NCBI RefSeq assembly: GCF_024586455.1
Contig: NC_065920.1
Location: forward strand, 53,311,109 to 53,375,108
Source of the DNA: Bactrocera neohumeralis
Lineage: Eukaryota; Arthropoda; Insecta; Diptera; Tephritidae
DNA length: 64,000 nt
Direction: 5' to 3'
In this document: piece by piece, positions 1 through 11,378 of the stretch
Layout: each line of letters starts with the position of its first letter
How positions within the stretch are numbered: the stretch's first letter is position 1
Translations under genes and position numbers: made by a program
Notes under the pieces: model-generated
Databases searched by the model: none
Seen by the model: only the letters and a program-made list of their open reading frames with translations
What the model was told of the DNA's origin: nothing

Positions 1-690
1 CTGCCTTGTGAACTGCATAACTCTGCACTGAGGAGTATTCGTTGCTTCTATGAGTATTTAATTACTTTTTAATAAGACGCCTCACGTACATACACATGTA
101 TCTATATCTACTAACATATTGTACTTTGTATCTAGATACATATGTAGGTAACTTGTGTAATATATGTACATATGTATCTAATGAGTTCGGCACGCTTAAC
201 AGCTAACATTTGCAATTACAACACTACACACATACATACATACATGCTATCATTACCAGAATGTTACTAGGTAAATATGTGTGTCTTTTCTGGTAGTCTA
301 TTTGTGTTGTACTTATGTATGTATGTATTCTTGTAATGCGTTGGTAAAAAGTAAACCAATAAAAACGTTTATGCAAATTGCATTTGAAAAGCATACTAAT
401 TTGCGTTTTGTCGTGTCGTGTAATTGTCATTAAGCTTGAAAGTAGTTATCTATTTCTCCAGCAGTTCAGTGAACTTTCGCATAATGTTCTGTTGAGTAAG
501 CCGTGTTTCTGTGTCAAATTTAAAGCACAATATGACATCAGTAACAATTCTAATAGCAGTAACTTTCTTTCTGAGTAATGAGAGTATAAAATTTTGATTT
601 TAAATTACAACGAAGATATCTACATTGTGAAAACCGAAAATCTTTATCCGAAAAATTCCCGTAAATTGTAAATAAAACGCAAAATTTATG
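1..690. other. intergenic, no gene seen
   Basis: This is AT-rich sequence with short CATA/TATG runs (around 230-245 and 313-330). The open frames here are short, have no recognisable domain, and are best read as chance. Confidence 0.6.
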
Positions 691-895
691 TTGTCGCTCT
701 CAAAGTAATACCCACCAGATGTAATACTTTTATGCCAACGACTCTTCCAGTTCTCGAAACACTTTTCATATGCACTTTCAGGGATGGCCTTTAACTCCTT
801 CAGTGAATTTGGTTTTATCTCTTCGATCGACTGAAAACGGGTTCCACGGCGCCAAATCTGGTGAATCCGGTGGTTGATCGATAGTATTCATTGCG
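691..895 (-). pseudogene. mariner transposase C-terminal fragment
   Basis: Read on the minus strand, this gives the mariner signature SPDLAP. After a frame change it gives the family's C-terminal pattern W-K-x-R-W-H-K-S-I-x-S-G-G-x-Y-F-E. The matching N-terminal part lies at 2091-2340 in the same orientation. The two look like halves of one element whose centre has been lost and replaced by the repeat at 896-2090. Several frames are broken, so it is dead. Confidence 0.75.
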
Positions 896-2090
896 TTTTT
901 ATACTCTCGCAACAAAGTTGCTAAGGAGAGTATTATAGTTTTGTTCACATAACGGTTGTTTGTAAGTCCTAAAACTAAAAGAGTCAGATATAGGGTTATA
1001 TATACCAAAGTGATCAGGGTGACGAGTAGAGTTGAAATCCGGATGTCTGTCTGTCCGTCCGTCCGCCCGTGCAAGCTGTAACTTGAGTAAAAATTGAGAT
1101 ATCATGATGAAACTTGATACACGTATTTCTTGGCTCCATAAGAAGGTTAAGTTCGAAGATGGGCAACATCGGCAAACCCACCACCACGCCCACAAAATGG
1201 CGAAAACCGAAAACCTATAAAGTGTCATAACTAAGCCATAATTAAAGATATTAAAGTGAAATTTGGCACAAAGGATCGCATTAGGGAGGGGGTAATTTGG
1301 ACGCAATTTTTTTGTAAAAGTGGGCGTGGCCCCGCCCCCTACTAAGTTTTTTGTACATATCTCGGAAACTACTATAGCTATGTCAACCAAATGAAATTTG
1401 GCACAAAGGATCGCATTAAGGAGGGGCATATTTGGACGTAATTTTTTTGGAAAAGTGGGCGTGGCCCGCCCCTACTAAGTTTTTTGTACATATCTCGGAA
1501 ACTGCCATAGCTATGTCAACCAAACTCTATAGAGTCATCTCCTTCAGGCATTTCCATATACAGTTCAAAAATGGAAGAAATGGGATAATAACCACGCCCA
1601 CCTCCCATACAAAGGTTATGTTGAAAATCACTGAAAGTGCGTTAACCGACTAACAAAAAACGTCAGAAACACTAAATTTTACGGAAGAAATGGCAGAAGG
1701 AAGCTGCACCCAGGCTTTTTTTTAAATTGAAAATGGGCGTGGCGTCGCCCACTTATGGACCAAAAACCATATCTCAGGAACTACTCTACCGATTTCAATG
1801 AAATTGGGGATATAATATTTTCTGAACACCCTGATGGCATGTACGAAATATGGGTGAAATCGGTTCACAACTACGCCTTCTTTCAATATAACGCTATTTT
1901 GAATTTCATCTGATGCCTTTTCTGTATAATACGAGTATATACATTAGGAACCAATGATGATAGCGGAATAAAACCTTACACAAATACGGTATTTGAAAGA
2001 TATGTAAATGACTGATAATGAAATCTCGATTATCGCTTTATCATGCGAGAGTATAAAATGTTCGGTGACACCCGTTCCTTCCTTACTTGT
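896..2090. mobile_element. interspersed repeat of unknown class, nested in a mariner relic
   Basis: The ~1.2-kb block starts near ACTCTCGCAACAAAGTTGC and ends near CGAGAGTATAAAATG. It has long stretches of 'GGGCGTGGC' and 'ATATCTCGGAAACT' motifs of the kind that recur in non-coding fly repeats. A direct tandem duplication with a 135-bp period occupies about 1258-1527. The small open frames in it are not convincing genes. The CTCTCG.../...CGAGAG ends could be short terminal inverted repeats, but this is weak. Confidence 0.6.
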
Positions 2091-2340
2091 TGGCTTTAAA
2101 TTCGATCAAAAATCGTACTCTTTTTGAATAAAATTCAGCTTTATTAGTACGAGTGGCGCAAGAGCGCATTTCATAGCCAAAATATCCACCAAAATCATTC
2201 CAACGGTCTCGCGAGGAATGTCGGGCTCTCTTGCCATCTCTCTAACACTTGCCTGATGATTTCTAAGCACCATTTCTTTCACTTTTTTAATATTTTCATC
2301 AGTTACGATGCATGTCTTCAAAGACCTCTCTACCATATTT
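2091..2340 (-). pseudogene. mariner transposase N-terminal fragment
   Basis: The minus-strand frame contains VTDENIKKVKEMVLRNHQAS, a stretch typical of the second helix-turn-helix of mariner transposases, and ends near NFIQKEY. The catalytic domain is missing. It pairs with the C-terminal fragment at 691-895. Confidence 0.75.
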
Positions 2341-2739
2341 TAAAACTTTGTCCCACTCGTAAGCTTGCGTTTTTGATAAAATTGATTCACCGTAAGCTTT
2401 TTCTAAGATTTGCACACGAAATTTAATTAAAAATACCAAATTTTAGACAAATTCTTTGTTCCATCTTTTTATTCCAACCTACTGATTGACAGCTCGCGCT
2501 CATATTGCACATAGTAATTAAGGACAGTCGTACCAACTTAGCAAAATTTATATATCATTCATCCAGGCAATTTATTCACAATTTCCGGGTGCTGGAGATA
2601 TTGTAGTCTTCCAATTATATCACTAGATAATTTTTAAACGTAGGCAGTTTTTTTTCAAGGCAGCTATAAGATATACCAAGTCAATTGAAAAGTACCCCGC
2701 CACACACATTTTTTAGCAAAACTGTTTATTTTTTTATTC

Positions 2740-3062
2740 AAGATATTTCCTTTCAACCCTCCAACTTTTCAATACCATTTTTGTAGTACGATTTGTCCTT
2801 TGCTACAAAATAGTCCTCAGTTTGGACAATCAACTCTTCATTCGACGAAAACTGCTTCCCAGCAAGAATTCTTTTAAGATCTGAGAGCAGTAAACAATCG
2901 GTGGGCGCCAGTTCTGGAGAATACAGTGGAGGCGGGGGCAACTCGAAGCCAGATTCATGGGTTTTTGCTAACGTTTTTACCGACTTGTAACACGATGCAT
3001 TATAAAATATTAAATGGTAGATGATTAGGATATTTATTACTATTACTTTCTGGTCTAACAAT
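2740..3062 (-). pseudogene. mariner transposase C-terminal fragment, second family
   Basis: The minus-strand frame shows YSPELAPTD (a variant of the SPDLAP-xD motif carrying the third catalytic Asp), then LKRILAGKQFSSNEE and AKDKSYYKNGIEKLEG. These are the C-terminal blocks of a mariner different from the one at 691-2340. The N-terminal and central parts are absent, and the frame runs into unrelated sequence upstream. Confidence 0.8.
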
Positions 3063-4154
3063 ATGGGAAATTATCCCGAATCCTGGTAGAATTAAAATGT
3101 AAACTTCTGGGTGCCAAAAGAATCAAAATACATAAGTGCACGATGCATTATAAAATTTTGAATTATTTAGAGGAGTTATAGAACGAAATATCATTTTTGA
3201 ACAGTCGACAGCTATATATATATAGTCATCCGATTCTGATGATTTTCCCTACTTGCTCTTTATAGCGATCACCCTTTCTTACGACCAAGTCACTCCAACC
3301 TATCTAAGCTAATGTCAAAAAGGAAGGAATGAAGAAAAGAGCAGATAATTCTTCCCGAGAGCGGCATTCTCAGGAGGGCTCAATACTCTACAACAACGTT
3401 TTGTAGATTTTTTCACCAACAATTCTAACTACGGCACTGAGGGGATGCATAGAGGCGTGTTGGTTATTCGATTATACTTACATACATTCTTGAAATTCCA
3501 AAAAAAAGTTAAATCATTAATATACACTTTTCAAAAAGTGCCTGGCATTCTAAAAATAAACTGAAATTTACACTTACGGTCTTAAATATATTAAATACTA
3601 CTACAGTCTTCGAACTAATTACTAGTGGAGTGTAGAAACGACCTACAGTGTGGAGTATAAAAAATCGTATAAGCAACTGGTATAAATTCCAAAAACGGTA
3701 TAAACAATTAGATAGATTAGATTAGGCTCAAAACGAAGATATTACTGATATTATTTTTATTGTGAAAAGCAAAATATCACTATTCAAGAAAAAAGTGCCA
3801 CAGAAATTGACAATGCGTCAGAGGAAGTGTTAGCGCCAGGGTTACAACGCAAGATCTGCCACTTTATTTAATCAACCGGTTACGTTTGTTCGATTTCCCA
3901 CTTTCAACTTAAACTTTTTTTGGATAAGAGAGTGGAGTGGAAAAATAGTGAGCAGGATAGCGACGCATCGAAGACGGCTTATCTAGCATTCATACGCAGC
4001 TGAACTTACTTTTTTAATTATTTTTGGTAAATATTTCATTAGATTTTTTCAGAATTTAATCAATTTAATCACACACGTTGAAGATTAAAGTCGCGCACTT
4101 CAAATTAATTGGCAAGCAAAAATATTAAAAGACTTTTATATACTTATGATAAAG
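3063..4154. other. intergenic, nothing recognised
   Basis: No coding frame, RNA gene or terminal repeat could be supported here. The sequence is moderately AT-rich and not low-complexity. Confidence 0.5.
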
Positions 4155-4156
4155 TA

Positions 4157-5195
4157 GGGTGGGTCAAAAAAGTGAATCTCTTTTTCGCTTGGTACTGAAT
4201 TTTTCTATCTTATAATAAGAAAAAAATAGAAAACCATTTGCACCGCTTCATCTAGTGATCGATCAGGTAGCCAAGCACATACTTCTACAAATGACAGCAG
4301 AAGGGTGTGACAGAGGTAAGGTAACCTCGTCCCAGCGGATGAAAGAGTTAAGTGGTACTATACCATTAGCCTGGAACAGCATTACTAAAAGGGTTTTCTT
4401 CGCCAAGAAGTTCAAGGTCACCCTTTAAGCCTTTTAGAGGCTTCAAAAAATCGCCAAGATTGAAATGAAACTTTTATTCTTATATATTTGAAGTCAAATG
4501 TTTTTATTATTATACCCTTCATCTACGGAGCAGTTAAGCTGAATGGAATGATTCCACTCTCGAGCTACTACTTAAGAATGATACAATTAAGTGGTTTACA
4601 GACGGCTCGAAAACGTCGAAGAAAATTGGTGCAGCAGTCCCAAGACCATATACAAGTATGTATATATCCCATATCTAAGGGAAGTTTTCCGATCATTTTT
4701 CTGGCAGAAGTCTTTGCCATAAGTCGGTGCATAAAGATATAATGAACCTCCAACGCAACGAACGTATAACCATACTTAGCGATAGTCAAGCGGCACTTAA
4801 AGCTCTCTTAAAGAGATCAAGCTGAAGAAACATTTGCCGGTTCTGAGACGGGGAGCCTGAAACACCAGAACACCTTCTAATTGGCAGTTGCAGGTTTAAG
4901 GCCCTTAGATCAATGTTTCCAAATAGGGATCGCATCGCTTCGCTAGCATGCAGCAAAATGTTGGACTTTATCAATATGCTGGGGCTAGCTGAGTCTTTGT
5001 GATTTAAAAGAGGACACAATAGACGTAGGTAAGGTCGCGGTGCATTCCTCGTTTATCGATCAATTAGGCTGGATACCTTCCCGTTACAATTAAGATTTCA
5101 TACCTGGATAGCCTTAGCTAGCTTCTTGGATGTATCTATCAATCAATTTTTCAGAGTACCAAGCGAAAAAAAAACATTCGCTTTTTTACCCACCT
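4157..5195. mobile_element. 1.04-kb non-autonomous TIR element with TA target duplication
   Basis: The left end reads TA-GGGTGGGTCAAAAAAGTGAA and the right end is its imperfect reverse complement, ending ...TTTTTTACCCACCT-TA. Both arms continue inward through the shared block CGCTTGGTACT, giving arms of about 45 bp. TA on both sides (4155-4156 and 5196-5197) fits the Tc1/mariner target site. No transposase is present. The interior carries a non-LTR RNase H relic at 4560-5160. Confidence 0.8.
4560..5160 (+). pseudogene. non-LTR retrotransposon RNase H relic
   Basis: Across several frames the plus strand encodes WFTDGSKTSKKIGAAVPRPY (first catalytic Asp motif TDGS), then LSDSQAALKAL (the DSQAA motif), then a C-terminal region with FPNRDRIASLACSKMLDFI. 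This is the RNase H end of a non-LTR ORF2. A second relic of the same family lies at 49060-49830. Stops and frameshifts are frequent. Confidence 0.75.
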
Positions 5196-5197
5196 TA

Positions 5198-5700
5198 ATA
5201 TAACTATATAGTAAGTAATACCACTTTTTCGAATATATATATATATATTATATATATATATACATAGAAACACTTATAAATGCACATACTTATACTCAAT
5301 TGCGAATCTATAATGATCAGAAATAAAACCCAATAAGTGTCTTTTGTTTATTTTTAATGTTGATTATTATTGTTTTCCTATTTTTCTATTGTCACTGCTT
5401 GTTGTTTTTTTTTTCAATTGCGTATGTGCTTATAATCAACTTGTAGACACAAAATAATTCAAAGACGGACAACAATTGCTGCTTAATTTTTTGTTTATTT
5501 AATTCCCACCCGCGACTGTCCGTCGATTAGTCATTTATTGTTATTCTTGTCTTTGATTATTAGGTAAACACTTATGCGTCGACTGCGTTATAATGACATA
5601 GCATGATCCAACTACATGATAGATATGAAATTGATTAACTTTTTCCCATTCAGTCAGGCAGTGGCCTAATATCGAAGAAGTAGAGAAACACATTTAACGG
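5198..5700. repeat. intergenic with AT dinucleotide run
   Basis: An (AT)n run interrupted once is at about 5238-5263. The rest is AT-rich sequence without a gene. Confidence 0.6.
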
Positions 5701-5964
5701 TTTCAGTCGCGGCGCAATGCGGGCTAGTGAAGTTTAGATGGTAGTGCGACTGACCTTCAAAATTTTATAATCGTAAAAATTACACTTTGAGAGAGTAAAA
5801 AGTGAATCGGAGAATAAATTCAACGTGCTCAACTAATTTTCTCAGCGACAACATATTACACAGTGCTTTAAACAATTAAAAAAAGTTGTGAACCAGTTAT
5901 CTTAACCAATAAAAAATAATCATTAAAAGTGAAAAAAAAAATGAATTATGCCTCCTTCTACAAG
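5700..5964 (+). other. possible first exon (5' UTR) of an unidentified plus-strand gene
   Basis: The block has a TCAGTC initiator-like site near 5705, an A-rich leader, and an ATG at 5941 preceded by a run of A, which is a good fly start context. The frame gives Met-Asn-Tyr-Ala-Ser-Phe-Tyr, then a good splice donor (CAA|GTAAGG) at 5965. No downstream coding exon could be matched in the window, so this is tentative. A candidate non-coding internal exon is at 11379-11456. Confidence 0.25.
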
Positions 5965-6147
5965 TAAGGGAATTGTGGTTTAAAAGGTAATATTTTATAT
6001 ACAAGTTGTCAATAAAAGTATAAGTGTGGATAAAATTGTTGAATTTCCGGAAATATTTTTCTTGTTTGAAGTCAAAATTAATTGAACGAAACTGTGACTG
6101 TGAATAAATTGGTATGCAAATGTTTTTAGAGCTACTTTGTATATACT

Positions 6148-6302
6148 ATATGTGACCTGGTCTACGGAAAGGGGGCTTAGGTGTCAAAAAAAAAGGAGAA
6201 CAATTAATGAGATAACGAGAAACTGACGATTATTTTTAACAGCTTTTCCCAGAAAACTAGTTTTCGCACGTTAGCTCCCTTTTCGTAGACCAGGTCACAT
6301 AT
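6148..6302. mobile_element. 155-bp MITE
   Basis: The ends are inverted copies of ATATGTGACCTGGTCTACG followed by G/A-AAAGGG, about 27 bp per arm with two differences. There is no coding capacity. The exact target duplication is unclear because the end itself is ATAT. Confidence 0.8.
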
Positions 6303-6438
6303 GTAGATAATAAGATAAGTGTCTTGATAACACATTAGTTTCCTTATTTGGACTAGTTACGCCAACAGTAGTTTGTAAAATTGTAGGAGAGAGAGTGTCT
6401 ATCCCAGAAAGCTATTCAAGTTCAAGAGCAAGTATCAA

Positions 6439-7084
6439 TTTTGGAGCTAACAAATAATTGTGACTGTCAAATAATAGACAAATACTCGTAATTAGCGAAA
6501 ATATAATGCCATTTTCAGACCGACACTTAATCACACGATTTCGGCTGTTGAATAGTTTATCCCACTAATCTTATAAATTTATCAAGATTTCGCCATACAA
6601 AAATGACAGTTCGAAATCACTTCATTGAAATCTCTCTGTGCGGCTCTGATTTTGCGCAATCTACTTGTCAGCATTGGAAATCTGTTACATTATCACAGCT
6701 GATTTAGACACTACAAAGGGAAAAAAATGTAAACAAACAAATTTTTTTTACAAGCAATGAATCTAATTTCACCTGAAAATCGACATCCCAAATGAAAAAA
6801 TGCGTCCATTATTGCCATTATATGGAAAATATTTAAAAGAATACGGCTTTTATTACAAAATACTATATGACAATGTTTTCTTTTGATAAATATTGAGCGA
6901 TGTGAATTCTTGAATGCCAAAATCAGCTGTTTTTTCATCTTTCCAACGGCAGTGAGAACGGGCTGATTAGTGAAGGGCTTAAATGTAATCTAATACTTTC
7001 AAATTTTCGGTCTGAACATGGTATTATATTATTGCAAATTTTTGTCTATTATTTGACAGTCAAAATTATTTGTTAGCTCCAAAA
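6439..7084. mobile_element. 646-bp MITE or foldback with long terminal inverted repeats
   Basis: The left arm (6439-6523) begins TTTTGGAGCTAACAAATAAT, and the right arm (7009-7084) ends with its reverse complement. Similarity continues for about 78 bp (TGACTGTCAAATAATAGACA; CAGACCGA), and more weakly further in. The interior has no transposase. The target duplication could not be fixed. Confidence 0.85.
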
Positions 7085-7854
7085 GATTCTAACAGATGAC
7101 GATAATTATTGATTGGATTGAGTAAGTAATATTGCGATTATAAATTGAGATGTAAGCTATCCTGTCTTTCAAGTTGGATTAAATTGCACACGGTGTGCAA
7201 TCAAATTTAAAATCGGTTCAGTAGTTTAGGCGTCCATCGCGGACAAACAATGTGACATGTGATTTTTATATATAAAGATTATATACTAATTGTAATCGCA
7301 AATTTTATTTCAAATCAGATGGCAGCCTTTTTAAGTCATATACCACTAGTAGCGGGATTCTGTAACCAGTCTCTAGTCTCTATTTGAGACATTTTGAGGT
7401 AAAGTCTCAATTTGTGACTAGTTACTATTCACTAAACAGTCTCTAGCGTTAGTCTCAAAATATTGCCTCAAATTTGAGACCTGATAGTTAGCAGGTCACC
7501 AAACTAAAAAGAACTATTTTCTGCCATTTTGTATATATATTATACATACATATGTATATTGAAAAATAGAGATCATCAGAGATATTAATCGATTGTCGTT
7601 TATTTATATTTTGTAAGCAACTCAAACACGAAAAGATTAAAAATAAATGAATTTTACATAAATTTTGGAAATATTATGAAACAAAGTCAACATATATTTT
7701 TATTTTTATTGATAATTATGTTTTTTGACTATGTTATAGAAAATTTAATATTTGTTATCGACATATTTATTTTCAAAAGTTGTTTGTAGCCCCGGCCTCT
7801 AACAAGTTAAATGTACATATCTCCTCACCCACTTCAGGTACAACAACTAAACTT
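7085..7854. other. intergenic with small repeat remnants
   Basis: 7140-7290 resembles the end of a dispersed element (TCGGTTCAGTAGTTTAGG and ATCGCGGACAAAC blocks), but I cannot classify it. 7355-7480 has eight or so GTCTC/GAGAC words in both orientations, suggesting a decayed foldback. No gene is seen. Confidence 0.4.
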
Positions 7855-8134
7855 GCTAAGTACAAAAAGCGCGATCAACAATAACTAAATACGCCAGAGA
7901 CATTAAGTTTTATCTTCGAGATGGTATGTGAAGGCTTGATGGGAACCGGTGTGAAAATCGAGTGATGGGCGTGACACCGTCCACTTTCTAGTGAAATGAC
8001 ACGTCTCGGGACTCGACTGACCGATTTCGACTAAACTTAGTACGTGGCATTTTTCTCATATTCCTATGTCACAATGTGAAATTGGCCAAAATCGGACCAC
8101 AACCACGCCTATTTCCCATATAACACCATTTTAA
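7855..8134. mobile_element. dispersed repeat, left part (interrupted)
   Basis: This is non-coding repeat sequence with the motifs ACCGATTTCGACTAAACTTA and AACCACGCCTATTTCCCATA. It continues after the TTAA element, at 8799 to about 9000 (TTAAATTCCAGATTTTTCAC), so the insertion split it. Class unknown. Confidence 0.5.
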
Positions 8135-8798
8135 GGGGGTACTCTCATGTGAACGCATACATTTTACCACTTTTTAGGAAATTTTTTTTTATGCGACAAC
8201 AAAATTCTATCATTTTATTTTTTAATTTATTTTTATTTGTATTTTGAAATGTACAAAAAAAAAACATTTTCCGTTTTTTACATTTTTAATATATATTTTT
8301 TTTTAATCAAAGTAGGCCCCATTTCACTTCAGTTCATGTTGTCTGAAATAAAAAATCGAATGGATTATTATTCAGTAGTTCTGCGGCTATCCGTCCCTAC
8401 CAAATATAATCAATTTCATTGAAAAAAAATGTCGAACTTCAAAAGAAAGTCACGAAAATCTTGTTTTTTTTCGTTAAAAAAAATATGAAAATGTTTTCGA
8501 AAAGAAACAATTCTGGTAGACACGATAACTATAAATGAGTAGGAGAACATATGTAAATAGCAATCGGTTGAATACTTTTTTTTAGGACATGACAGTTTCA
8601 GAAAATGATGATTCGAGAAAAATGCGTTTAGATGCCTGGTAGACAGTAGCTTACGACACGTCGGCGACTATGAGCTGTAACTTATCAAATACTATGAATT
8701 TCGGTATGAATTTTTCACAGCATGTTTTCAATAGGTTTTACTGTCAAAATATAAAAAAAAAAATCGATTTTTCGAAGTGATTACATGAGAATACCCCC
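8135..8798. mobile_element. 664-bp MITE with TTAA target duplication (piggyBac-like)
   Basis: TTAA stands directly outside both ends (8131-8134 and 8799-8802). The arms are GGGGGTACTCTCATGTGA and, reversed, GGGGGTATTCTCATGTAA. TTAA duplication is the hallmark of the piggyBac superfamily. There is no transposase, and the interior is AT-rich with long T runs. Removing it rejoins the host repeat cleanly. Confidence 0.8.
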
Positions 8799-8802
8799 TT
8801 AA

Positions 8803-9000
8803 ATTCCAGATTTTTCACTTTCCAGTATTTCAGAAATTGAGAAGCAATTAAAGGAACGGCCTTTAGTGTCTGCCATCATATGGCCGAAAATTGTTTAAAT
8901 CCAATAAAAACTGTTTAAGTCCCTAGGTACTGAATATTAAGACCCCGGTACGTTTAGTTGACTTTTGAACGAATATATCGGTCAATGTGTTAGATATGCA
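8803..9000. mobile_element. dispersed repeat, right part
   Basis: This continues the repeat at 7855-8134 on the far side of the TTAA element. The outer limit is uncertain. Confidence 0.4.
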
Positions 9001-9149
9001 ATTGAAATTCAGACTTTACTCCATATGATTGGTGATGGTATGTGAGGTACTTTAACGAATCTCAGGGAACAATTCATTAGTATGTGGCATATTAATAGCA
9101 CCGTTTGGTATAATAATTTTCTTTTTGTAACAATGTAACAAACTTTATG

Positions 9150-9312
9150 TCGGTCAGTTACTATAACTCGAAGTTCTCCATAACTCGAACTCTTGAATTG
9201 GCAATAGAAGTCAAATATCTTATGAATTTACTTTCATAACTCGAAGTCTCTCGAACTCGAAGTTTTTTTGTGGATTATGGTGATTCGAGTGAGGGAAGTT
9301 TAACTGTATATA
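9150..9312. mobile_element. MITE end with repeated ACTCGAAGTT motifs (pogo/Tigger-like)
   Basis: The word AACTCGAA(G/C)T occurs four times in 160 bp. The block ends ATTCGAGTGAGGGAAGTTTAACTG, the reverse of CAGTTAAACTTCCCTC, which looks like a pogo-type terminal repeat. Only one end is clear. Confidence 0.4.
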
Positions 9313-9690
9313 TAATTGCATGGATTCGGATCCTCTGGTTGACGTTGAGCCCTTAAGGTATTGATTCTAGCAAGTTGCAAGAGGATAAAATAAGGATAAA
9401 TTGATTCCACCTTAACTTAGCACTCCCTTACTTATTTTACACTACTTTCTTACAAATAACATGTGTTTTGTTATCATTACTATTTTAAATACATATATAT
9501 TTCTTTGTTATAATTATTATTTTCTTTAAATAAATTTTTTATTATTATATCATATATTAATATTTTTTTAAATTTTTTTAATATTTCTTACTTTTTCCAC
9601 AAATATTTCACATTGAACAACCTGTACAACAACGATTCTTCCGTCATTGCTGTTGTTATTATTGTTGTTAGTTTCGTAGCTACGTAGGTT

Positions 9691-9745
9691 GCTATATATA
9701 TTTCTGGCCTAATAATGTAAATAGGCATATTTATCAACTGAAAAT

Positions 9746-9785
<40 letters not shown>

Positions 9786-10446
9786 TCGATTGCTTTTTGT
9801 CGATTGCTGTTGATTCGTCACCTGTGACGATCTTATAAACGTCTTTTGAAGCATCGCGATCGTATTTTTTCAGCATTTCTTTACACCAATCCACACGAGC
9901 CTTTTTTTGAGCGATTGTCAAATTGTGCGGGATCCAACGAGAACAAACCTTTTTTACGGCCAGGTGTTCATACAATATCGAATGTATGCTGGTGGGAGAA
10001 ATGCATAGGCATGCCTCTATCTGAAGGTATGTTACATGACGGTCTTTCATTATCAGTTCACGTACGGCATCGATGTTTTCTGGCACAACGGCTGTTTTTG
10101 GACGACCTTCACGGAATTCGTCTTTGAGCGAGCGTCGGCCACGATTGAATTCGTTGTACCAGTTCTTTACAGTGCTATATGATTTTAGTTCATCGATGCA
10201 CTCTTGTCGTGATAATCCACGTCGAAAGTTGTGAAAAATGATCGCACGAAAATGTTCACGAGTTAATTCCATTTTTTGGCCGAGATGAATTTTTTAATTC
10301 CCTGCAAATAAAACAATTCAAGATTAAATGACAAAACGTTCTGAGTGATGTTATGCTAAAAAATGTCAAACTTTCCAATGGAAATGTCAGATTGCACCTG
10401 GCAACACTTAGTGTTGCCCTAGGCCAGAATATACATATATAGCAGC
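9691..10446 (-). mobile_element. mariner (DD34D family), internally deleted copy 1
   Basis: The terminal repeats (GCTATATATATTTCTGGCC on the left; the inverse, less perfect, on the right) match the copy at 55590-56832. The minus-strand frame starts at 10272 with MELTREHFRAIIFHNFRRGL and carries both helix-turn-helix domains as far as VTGDES, the first catalytic Asp. It then collapses into AIDKKQS and a 37-nt homopolymer (T run 9748-9784). The rest of the catalytic domain is gone. A short in-frame deletion (about eight codons after DELKS, compared with copy 2) removes part of the first domain. Subterminal palindrome CAACACTTAGTGTTG is near 10401-10415. Confidence 0.9.
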
Positions 10447-11378
10447 CCTCGTACCACATTACATAGCTCATACATAGCCACATAATTTTACACTTTATTG
10501 TGATTCCGCACACGTGAGCCCTCTAAAACGTGTCTGCTCTTCAACACAGATGATTATTACTATTCGCTGTTATATATTATTCCACCTATTTTTATTTTAA
10601 TTTTTTTTTTTTAATTTTATTTCTTATGTTATATTGTATTTTTACTCCCTCCTAAGCCGCTCATAACACTTATCATAACAACAATGGTTTGGCAGCTCTA
10701 AAGGTATGTAAATGCTTTGGCATTATTAATGGTTAGTGCCAAAGCCATTTTTTTATCCACTTTTCACCTTACTTTTCTCGGCTACTCCTACATACGAGTA
10801 TAGACTTGAAAGGCGGCCACAGCTCCACTAACGCTGAGCTATTTCCTATTCACATATCTGCTTATATGAGTATTTTAGTTTTGTATATTTCTTTGATATA
10901 TTTTTTTATAATTTTTTTGTGTTTTTATATTTTTATTTTTGCGTTGTGTGTACGTCTTTTGTTTCCTTGCGGTTGCCCACTACAGAAAGTGGGACAATCC
11001 CATGCCTCAAGTACTCACACAAGTACTCGCTGGCGTACACAATAATCATAAGCCGGGAAGTCTTCATATAGCCATGAAAGCGCGCGAAAAAGCACTTAAG
11101 TGCGCATGGATGTGTGTGTGATTTCTTTATATATAGTATTAACTGATTACACAGCGCTCTTGTGCGCTTATTATTATAATGTATTGTACAATAATGTTGT
11201 TTTTGTTTGTTAATATGCGTCAATTGTCATAATTATTGATTCCACAGCGGATTTCTCAACGAAACTGATTTCAATTTCAACTTTTCAATGCAAGCACAAC
11301 TTTATCTAATAATATTTTTACTGACTAACGGTATTATAAAATTTTAATTGTTTTATTTTTTTTTTTTTTCATTTCAGC
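10447..11378. other. intergenic, unique-looking
   Basis: No gene is seen. A small hairpin (arms AATGCTTTGGCA and TGCCAAAGCCATT, 10711-10722 and 10737-10749) is the only structure noted. Short open frames at 10806-11223 lack domains. Confidence 0.5.

Noticed and set aside
7355..7480. Cluster of GTCTC/GAGAC words as a regulatory site array
   Set aside because: More likely a decayed foldback; spacing and orientation are irregular and nothing ties it to a gene.
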